Part shown: positions 56,223 through 64,000 of the stretch, in pieces | Layout of the letters: each line of letters starts with the position of its first letter | How positions within the stretch are numbered: position 1 is the first letter of the stretch | Assembly (NCBI GenBank): GCA_963930645.1 | Contig: OZ005648.1 | Location: 272,538,403-272,602,402 of the forward strand | From: Salticus scenicus | Lineage: Eukaryota; Arthropoda; Arachnida; Araneae; Salticidae | DNA length: 64,000 nt | Reading direction: 5' to 3' | Program-made: the position numbers and the translations under genes | The notes under the pieces: generated by a model | What the model was told of the DNA's origin: nothing | The model's database searches: none | What the model saw: the letters and a program-made list of their open reading frames with translations, nothing else

Positions 56223-56889
56223 CTAGCCGCCCTCGGCAACCAGCTGGTTCGCAATCCCTAAAAAATCCGACTTTACGAAACTCCCGCTCGGTGGCGCCTG
56301 CGGCGCCTTTTTCCCGTTTCAGGTCTAATAACAGCTTATTGATATATCATGAAAATAGCTTATTGAAATCGGTAGCGCCTTCGGCGCCCTCTTTCCTTTT
56401 CAATATCTGAAACAGCCTGTTCGCTCACCATGTTATGATCTTTCAAATTTCTGACTTTAGCTAAGTCCCGCTCGGTGGCGCCTGCGGCGCCTTATCCCCG
56501 TTTTAGAACAATAAAGGTGTTCTGGGTATTCCGTTGTTTTTTCCGAAACTCCCGTTCCTTTTCTGCATCTTTGCCCCTTCGCTCTCCCCCCCCCCCTTCC
56601 GTCGATAATAATAATTTTACACTCGAAAATATTGGCATTCGATTTACCTTGCCTTAAAATCTAAATATACCAACCAATTTCAAACGCAGTAACTCTTTTT
56701 TTTTTATTTTTGCCCCTTTTCCCTCTTCCTAAAGCCCTCCCTAATAATCGTACTCTTTCAGAAATATTCACAATCGAATTATCGGGCATTAAAACCAAAT
56801 ACTACGAAATTTCAACAGCATATCTCAATTTAAAATACTGCAAAGTATAAAAGAAAACTTAATCTTTTTCCAATAAATACGTCATTTTT

Positions 56890-57888
56890 ACTTTCCGAAC
56901 ACTATAGTGAGGAAAGTATTGTAATCATGTCAAAAATCCGAATTCGAGATTTTGATGTTTCTATACGTTTTGAGGTCCCCTGAGTCCGTTTTCACTATTT
57001 TTACGATGATATATGTATGTGTGTGTATGTGTGTATGTTTGTGAACACGCTAGCGTCTAAAGGCTTTGTTCGATTAACCTGAAAGTTGGTACGTATATTG
57101 TAAGTCACCATAGTACGAACCCTATAGATTTTGGTGAATCTAGCACTTATAGTTTTTTTACAGGGACACAAAGAAAAATTCTTTATCATTATGGCCTATG
57201 GGACCAAAATCTTAAAAGTGCGATAGCATCTAAACGCCTTATTCAATTGAGCAAAAATTTTATACCCATATTATAGGTCACAGATACTCAATCTGTATAG
57301 ATTTTGGAGAATCTAGCACTTATAGTTTTTTTACAGGGACACAAAGAAAAATTCTTTATCATTAAGGCCAATGGGGCCAAATTTTTAAAAGTGTGATAGC
57401 GTCTAAACGCCTTATTAATCTGAGCAAAAAAATTGTACACATGTTATAGGTCGCATTTGCACCAACTGTATAGATTTTGGTGAATCTAGCACTACAGTTT
57501 TTTTACAGGGACACAAAGAAAAATTCTTTATCATTATGGCCTATGAGACCAAATTTTTAAAAGTGCGATAGCATCTAAACGCCTTATTCAATTGAGCTGA
57601 AAATTTGTATGAATATTATAAATCACTGTTGCACTAACTATAAGCATTTTGGTGAATCTAGCATCTATAGATTTTTACAGGGACAAAACGAAAAATTCTT
57701 TATCATTATGATCTAAGGGCTCAAAGTTCAGTAGCGTTAAATAAAACCTCGTGTGATATATGGAGAAAAAAACACTCTATTATGGTTTTCTCTCTTTTGT
57801 TTGTTTAGCAATTCCTCTTTCTTTATTTTATCTACAAAACTGTTAGTTACTCAATGTTCGGAAAGTCGAGTGGAGTCACTCCAGATTT
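56890..57888. mobile_element. TIR element with 172-bp array, inserted in Helitron A
   Basis: ACTTTCCGAACA (56890) and TGTTCGGAAAGT (57855-57866) are inverted. Helitron B lacks the whole segment between 'caataaat(acg)tcattttt' and 'tttttcat', which confirms it as an insertion; the right boundary may extend to about 57888. The 5' part is of the family found at 14450, 42190 and 50757. Confidence 0.7.
57045..57715 (+). repeat. Tandem array, 172-bp unit, four copies
   Basis: 'cagggacacaaagaaaaatt' falls at 57161, 57334 and 57506, and a variant at 57678 (spacings 173, 172, 172). Each unit also has 'tttt(g/a)g(t/a)gaatctagca' and 'gcgatagcatctaaacgcct'. Confidence 0.9.
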
Positions 57889-58340
57889 TTTTATTTATTC
57901 ATATATTTTTATGAAAATTGAACAGTAGCTTTATAATATGCTGTGTATGCCAAATATTAATTCAAATGTAACGTGAATGAAAATTTGAAAAGGGTTGAAA
58001 ATTGCAATTTTTATCCCCACTATGAAGCATGTGATATCTTAATTGGTTACATTAATTTCCTTTTTTATCGCAGACCGTTGTCTCCGTGTTTTGTTTCCGA
58101 TCGAGACAGCTTAGGAAATCGTCTGCTGATAGAAAGTTTCTTTTTCTCGGTCATTTTTCCATCGACATGGGTCGACATTTTAATTAATATCTCCGCAACT
58201 AATTAAAATTTTTAAATTCTGTTTTCACTATCAACTCGGGAAGGCTTCTGAGCACACGTATGTCAAATTTTATACTTCTGCGTTCAGTAGGGGCTGAACA
58301 GAGAGACAGACAGACAGACATCTTCTTTTATTATTGTAGA

Positions 58341-60140
58341 CTAGCCGCCTTCGGCGACCAGCTGGTTCGCGATCCCTGAAAAATCCGACTTTACGAAACT
58401 CCTGCTCGGTCCCGTTTCAGGTCTAATAACAGCTTATCGATATATCGTGACAATAGCTTATTGAAAGCGCAGTAAATTCACGTGCGGTAGCGCCTTCGGC
58501 GCCCTCTTCCCTTTTCAATATCTGAAACAGCCTGTTCGCTCACCATGTTATGATCTTTCAAATTTCTGACTTTAGCTAAGTCCCGCTCGGTGGCGCCTGC
58601 GGCGCCGTATAACATTTTTTAAAAAGATTTGTGTCTGACTTATCTGTGGTTTTCTCCAAAACTTGCTTAATTCCGGGCTATACATCGTTAAAAATTATTA
58701 GTACGAAATGTGAGCGAAAATCTGAATTTGAAACTCTGTAAAATATAAAATAATAAAAATTTTTTGGTTTTTCCGTAGTTTTCTCCGAAAGTTTCGTACA
58801 GAATTTGAACGGCTTATATCATTTTAATAGCCTGCAATACAAATACTTTAAAATATCTTTTGAATGATGTATTACAATAATGAATAGCTATGATATATTT
58901 TAGACTCAAAATGGCTAGTTTAAAAGGCTTAAAATGATATTTTACCTCTGAAATTATGTTAATTAGATGCTGAGATACAAAGGTAATATAAACATTGTTA
59001 TAACAAAATTTGTGTCTGATTTTTTCGTTTTTTTTTTTCTTTGAAACTCGCGTGTTAAAAATCCTTAATACGAAATGTGAACGGAGTATCGGAATTCGAA
59101 AGCCTGCATCATAATTAGAATTGGAGATATACTAATAAAGGCGTTCTGGCTATTCTGTGGTTTTCTCTGAAACTCCCGTACAAAATTTAACGGCTTACAT
59201 CAGTTTAAAAGTCCGTAATATTTCAAATGATGTTTTATAAGTAGAATTCTAGATATTGAATTATTAAAATATCAAAGCGCCTTCTGGCGACAGAGATTTG
59301 CAACACATACTCATCAATTGTAATTCAAACAGCTTTTTAAATGATGTATTACTTAGGAAATTATGTTAATTAGAAGCTGAGATACAAAGCTAATATAGAC
59401 ATTTTTATAAAAAGATTTGTGTCCGACTTATCGATGGTTTTCTCCGAAACTTGCATAATTCCGGGCTATATAACGTTAAAAATCCTTAGTACGATATGTG
59501 AGCAGAAATTGGAATTCAAAACTCTGCAAAATATTAAAGAATAAAGGTGTTCTGGGTGTACCGTGGTTTTCTCCGAAACTCCCGTTCCTTTTCTACATCT
59601 TTGCCTCTTCGCTCTCCCCCCCCCCCTCTTTTCCGTCGATAATAATAATTTTACACTCGAAAATATCCGCAATCGATTTACCTTGCCTTACAATCTAAAT
59701 ATACCAACCAATTTCAAACGCTGTAACTCTTTTTTTTTTTTTTTTTAATTTTTGCCCCTTTTCCTCCTCCCTCAAGCCCTCCCTAATAATCGTACTCTTT
59801 CAAAAGTATTCACAGTCGAATTATTGGGCATTAAAATCAAATACTACGAATTTTCAACGGAAAAGAAAATTTAATCTTTTTCCAATAAATGTCATTTTTT
59901 ATTTTTTCATATTTTTTCATGAAAATTGAACAGTAGCTTTATAATATGCTGTCTAAGCCGAATATTCATTCAAATGAAAAATGAAAATAAAGTTTGAAAA
60001 TTGCAATTTCCCCCCCCCCCAGTATAAAACACATGATATCTTAATTGATTACAACCATTTCCGTTTTCATCACAGACAGATGTCTCGCATATGTTTTGTT
60101 TCAGATCGAGACAGCTTAGAAAATCGTCTGCCTGTTGCCA
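58341..60140 (-). mobile_element. Helitron B, minus strand, 5' end missing
   Basis: Its 3' terminus CTAG (58344-58341) abuts Helitron A's 5' TC with no bases between. Sections match A: 58341-58612 with 56223-56505, 59540-59890 with 56503-56890, and 59905-60130 with 57890-58150. It has about 930 bp that A lacks (58612-59540). The 5' start with its GTCT run was not found; the match fades near 60140. Confidence 0.7.
58615..59540 (-). repeat. Tandem units of about 395 bp inside Helitron B
   Basis: 'gatttgtgtctgacttatc' (58625), 'aatttgtgtctgattttttc' (59008) and 'gatttgtgtccgacttatcg' (59413) start units 388 and 403 bp apart. Each carries the SINE-body-like phrase 'tggttttctccgaaac' and 'ttagtacga(a/t)atgtgagc'. 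Confidence 0.7.
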
Positions 60141-60699
60141 ACTAAATTTCATACTTTAGTTAATTTTAAAAAATCTAATTGGTGTATCGATAAGCCGCTT
60201 GCACTCTTAGATTCGGAAAAAATTCCCCTTTCATTTGGTACCAAATTTGTAACGATCGGACTAATATTTCTAATTTATTTTCCATTTTTTCTGCTTTTAA
60301 CTCCGTTAAAATATCTATTTTTATGCGATTGCGGTGAATTCTCAGTGATTGAGATCGCGTTTTGATTTGACATAGGGCTATATTTTTTGAACTGGGGTTA
60401 AAAATTGCAAATTTCAAAGTGCTTCAAATTTTCTTTTTCGCACACAACACTTAATATACAACCTATTCAGCACAAAACCAACCTGCAGTTAAAATTTCAT
60501 CAATTTTCATTAATAAACAAAGCAGTTGCATTTTAATTGCAAATTAAATTTTATTCTAACACGTAATCTATCTTTCAATAGACGATAGGAGTTTCCATAG
60601 CAACAAAATACATTTAAAGGAACTAAAAAATACTTTTTCTTTTTCTTTTTTCTTCCATTACCCGACTACCGTGGTATACATAGGTTTTGGGGACCTAAA
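60141..60699. other. AT-rich non-coding stretch before the satellite
   Basis: No gene. 'cccgactaccgtggtataca' (60660) and 'accgactaccgtagataatg' (60729) form a short direct repeat. Confidence 0.5.
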
Positions 60700-63460
60700 A
60701 AATATTTATTTTTCTTTTTACTTCCATTAACCGACTACCGTAGATAATGGAATTAGAGATTTCACATGATTTACATGTTTTAGAATGTCCTGAACCTGAT
60801 TAGGTTTTCTTTTGTATCTCAGCTACTAATTAAAATAATTTCACAAGTAACACATTATTGTAAAGCTTTGTTGATTTGGAATTGAACAGTAGATTACAGA
60901 AATTTCTACCGCCAGATATTTTAAAATTTCGATATTTCAAATTCTAATTAAATTATTTTTAATGCATCATTCGAAAGATATTTTAAAGTTCTTTTAAATT
61001 ATCGAAAGTTTTCACCAGATTTACACGTTTTGACGTCTCCTGAATTAGTTTTCTTTTGTATCTCAGCTACTAATTAAAATAATTTCATAAGTAATACATC
61101 ATTAGAAAGCTTTTTTGATTTGCAATCAAATCAAGTTTTCACCAGATATACACGTTTTGAGGTGTCCTGAATCAGTTTTCTTTTATGGCGCTGTAATATT
61201 TTCAATATTTCAATTTCTAATTATGATTAAATTTTTTTTTAATACATCATTCAAAAGGTATTTTAAAGCTCTTTTATATTATCGAAAGTTTTCACCAGAT
61301 TTACACGTTTTGAGGTCTCCTGAATTAGTTTCCTTTTGTATCTCAGCTACTAATTAAAATAATTTCAAAAGAAAAACATCATTAGAAAGCTTTTTTGAAT
61401 TGGAATCGAACAGTGGAATACAGAAATTTCTACTGCCAGATGGCGCTGTAATATTTCCATATTTCAATTTCTAATTATGATTCAATTATTTTTAATACAT
61501 CATTCGAAAGATATTTTAAAGTTCTTTTAAATTATCGAAAGTTTTCGCCAGATTTACACGTTTTGAGGTGTCCTGAATCAGTTTTCTTTATCGAAAGTTT
61601 TCACCAGATTTACACGTTTTGAGGTCTCCTGAATCAGTTTTCTTTTATATCTCAGTTATTAATTAAATAAATTTCATAAGTAATACATCATTTGAAAGCG
61701 TTGTTGAGTTGGTACACATTTTAAAGTACTTTTACATTATCGAAAATGGAATTCGAGATTTCACCCGATTTACACTGATTAGGTTTTCTTTTGTATTTTC
61801 AGGTCTCCTGATTAGGTTTTCTTTTGTATCTCATCTACTAATTAAAATAATTTCATAAGTAATACATCATTAGAAAGCTTTCTTGATTTGGAATCGGAAC
61901 AGTGGATCACAGAAATTTCTACCGCCAGATGGCGCTCTAATATTAAGTAATACATCATTAGAAAGCTTTTTTGATTTGGAATCGAACAGTGGAATACAGA
62001 AATTTCTACCGCCAGATGGCGCTGTAATATTTTAAAATTTCAATTTCTAATTATGATTAAATTATTTTTAATAGATCATTCGAAAGATATTTTAAAGTTC
62101 TTTTAAATTATCGAAAGTTTTCAGCAGATTTACACATTTTGAGGTTTCCTGAATCAGTTTTCTTTTGTGTCTCAGCTACTAATTAAAATAATTTCATAAG
62201 TAATACATCATTAGAAAGCTTTTTTGATTTGGAATCGAACAGTGGAATACAGAAATTTATACCGCCAGATGGCGCTGTAATATTTTAAAATTTCAATATT
62301 TCAATTTCTAATTATGATTAAATTATTTTTAATACATCATTCGAAAGATATTTTAAAGTTCTTTTATATTATTGAAAGTGGAGTTCGAGATTTTACCCGA
62401 TTCACACGTTTTAAGGTTTCCTGTTTAGGTTTTCTTTTGTATCTCATCTACTAATTAAAATAATTCCATAAGTAATACATCATTAGAAAGCTTTCTTGAT
62501 TTGGAATCGGAACAGTGGATCACAGAAATTTCTACCGCCAGACGGCGCCCTAATATTAAGTAATACATCATTAGAAAGCTTTTTTGATTTGGAATCGAAC
62601 AGTGGATTACAGAAATTTCTACCGCCAGATAGCGCTGTAATATTTTCAATTTCTAATTTTGATTAAATTATTTTTAATACATCATTCGAAAGATATTTTT
62701 AGTTCTTTTATATTATCGAAAGTTTTCACCAGATTTACACGCTTTGAGGTCTCCTGAATTAGTTTTCTTTTGTATCTCAGCTACTAATTAAAATAATTTC
62801 ATAAGTAATACATCATTAGAAAGCTTTTTTGATTTGGAATCGAACAGTGGAATACAGAAATTTGTACCACCAGATGGCGCTGTAATATTTTAAAATTTTA
62901 ATATTTCAATTTCTAATTATGATTAAATTATTTTTAATAGATCATTCGAAAGATATTTTAAAGTTCTTTTAAATTATCGAAAGTTTTCACCAGAATTACA
63001 CATTTTGAGGTGTCCTGAATCAGTTTTCTTTTGTGTCTCAGCTACTAATTAAAATAATTTCATAAGTAATACATCATTAGAAAGCTTTTTTGATTTGGAA
63101 TCGAACAGTGGAATACAGAAATTTATACCGCCAGATGGCGCTGTAATATTTTAAAATTTCAATATTTCAATTTCTAATTATGATTAAATTATTTTTAATA
63201 CATCATTCGAAAGATATTTTAAAGTTCTTTTATATTATTGAAAGAAAGTGGAGTTCGAAATTTTACCCGATTCATACGTTTTAAGGTTTCCTGTTTAGGT
63301 TTTCTTTTGTATCTCAGTTTCTAATTAAAATATTTTCATAAGTAATACATCATTTGAAAGGTTTGTTGATTTAGAATTGAACAGTAGATTAAAGAAATTT
63401 CTACCGCCAGATGGTACTGTAATATTTTAAAATTTCAATATTTTAAATTCTAATTAGCGA
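60700..63460 (+). repeat. Satellite array with 245-276-bp monomers and an 87-bp subunit
   Basis: The word GCCAGATGGCGCTGTAAT (or variants) falls at about 61435, 61923, 62011, 62264, 62537, 62624, 62869, 63130 and 63406. Spacings of 253, 273, 245, 261 and 276 are the monomer; 88 and 87 mark a short duplicated subunit that occurs at 61923 and again at 62537, 614 bp apart. Each monomer has 'taatacatcattagaaagct', 'tggaatcgaacagtgga' and 'ttacacgttttgaggt'. Confidence 0.88.
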
Positions 63461-63469
63461 GGAAGGTGT

Positions 63470-63775
63470 TGTATGTTCTAAAACGGGGATAAGGCGCCAC
63501 CGTGCGGGACTTTGCTAAAGTCAGAAATTTGAAAGATCATAACATGGTGAGCGAACAGGCTGTTTCAGATATTAAAAGTGGAAGAGGGCTCCGCAGGCTA
63601 CCGAGCGGGAATTTACTGCGATTAAATTTTTCAATAAAGCTATTTTTACTATATGTCAATAAGCTGTTGTAAGATCTGAAACGGGAAAAAGGCGCCGCAG
63701 TCGCCACCGAGCGGGAGTTTCATAAAGTCGGATTTTTCAAGGATCGCGAACCAGCTGGTCGCCGAAGGCGGCTAG
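63470..63775 (+). mobile_element. Helitron C 3' end, plus strand
   Basis: Inverted relative to the 3' ends of A and B. It has ACCAGCTGGT (63750-63759), 'cgccgaaggcgg', then CTAG (63772-63775). 'gccgcagtcgccaccgagcg' and 'gaacaggctgtttcagatat' match A and B in complement. The upstream body is replaced by satellite. Confidence 0.78.
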
Positions 63776-64000
63776 TCTATAATAATAAAAGAAGATGTCA
63801 GTCTGTCTGTCTGAGCATCTATACGTTCAGCCCCTACTGAACGCAGAAGTATAAAATTTGACATACGGGTGCTCAGAAGCCTCCGCGAGGGGATAGTGAA
63901 AACAGAATTTAAAAATTTTTATTAGTTGCGGAGATATTAATTAAAATGTCGACCCATGTCGATCGAAAAATGACCGAGAAACTACGGATAATTGCTTAAA
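63776..64000 (+). mobile_element. Helitron D 5' end, running off the window
   Basis: Starts TCTATAATAATAAAAGAAG directly after the CTAG of Helitron C, then GTCAGTCTGTCTGTCTG. 63820-63990 is the complement of 58150-58325. Continues beyond the window. Confidence 0.78.

Larger units (their letters stand above)
56223..58340 (-). mobile_element. Helitron A, non-autonomous, minus strand
   Basis: On the minus strand it begins TCTACAATAATAAAAGAAG at 58340, with a GTCTGTCTGTCT run after it, and ends in the palindrome-like ACCAGCTGGT region, 'gccgagggcgg' and CTAG at 56226-56223. No Rep/helicase ORF. Repeats 'ggcgcctgcggcgcc' and 'gtagcgccttcggcgcc' mark the 3' part. A TIR element (56890 on) is inserted, as shown by comparison with Helitron B. 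Confidence 0.75.

Noticed and set aside
56475..59748. Several 60-80-codon Phe/Ser-rich open frames
   Set aside because: They sit in duplicated Helitron sequence and over pyrimidine-rich tracts, with no motif.

Overview
This window looks like a gene-free, very AT-rich stretch of a eukaryotic genome built almost wholly from transposable elements. The mix suggests an arthropod, most likely a spider or other arachnid. The grounds are the low GC, the K02A2.6/297-type Gypsy pol proteins, a Copia element whose priming site resembles that of Drosophila copia, a Penelope-like element (PLE) with a GIY-YIG domain, Tigger, mariner, piggyBac-like and hAT-like elements, Helitrons and tRNA-derived SINEs. 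The taxon is an inference from family resemblance; no host gene was found to anchor it.

Layout. 1-6163: an inverted repeat (1-517 / 4876-5225), an hAT-like element, a SINE, and a tandem pair of decayed Helitron tails. 6164-9591: small MITEs, an hAT MITE with a perfect 8-bp target duplication, and a degenerate mariner (7633-8884). 9592-11867: a non-autonomous Helitron carrying two tandem arrays. 11868-15787: a SINE with a 15-bp target duplication and two TA-target MITEs sharing one TA, one of them carrying a nested MITE. 15788-19040: a broken PLE whose ends carry three copies of a hammerhead-ribozyme-like motif.

19928-50099 is one Gypsy retrotransposon (minus strand, about 5.6 kb originally) opened up to 30 kb by nested insertions. 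Its protease region is split by a Copia element (23614-38059, TSD AGAAT). The Copia 3' LTR is itself split by a young Gypsy with an intact 1323-aa gag-pol (29840-34357, TSD CTCTC) and by a 2.5-kb terminal-inverted-repeat element (34459-36985). Its gag is split by a 10.1-kb DNA element (38877-49021, TSD AAC) with CCCAAGTAACAC ends and arrays of TTGGGCCAAC-type repeats, which I cannot assign to a known superfamily. That element holds further MITEs, a palindrome with two tRNA-Thr-like genes, and a pair of weak exon candidates.

50327-64000: a pogo-like element containing a piggyBac-like TTAA element, a Tigger with a frameshifted transposase, two minus-strand Helitrons joined head to tail, a 2.7-kb satellite with partial higher-order structure, and a plus-strand Helitron end joined directly to the next Helitron start at the right edge.

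The only long intact coding region is the Gypsy-2 gag-pol. Everything else is decayed, non-autonomous or non-coding. Insertion order can be read from the nesting: Gypsy-1 first, then Copia and the 10-kb element (relative order not resolvable), then Gypsy-2 and the 2.5-kb element inside the Copia LTR.
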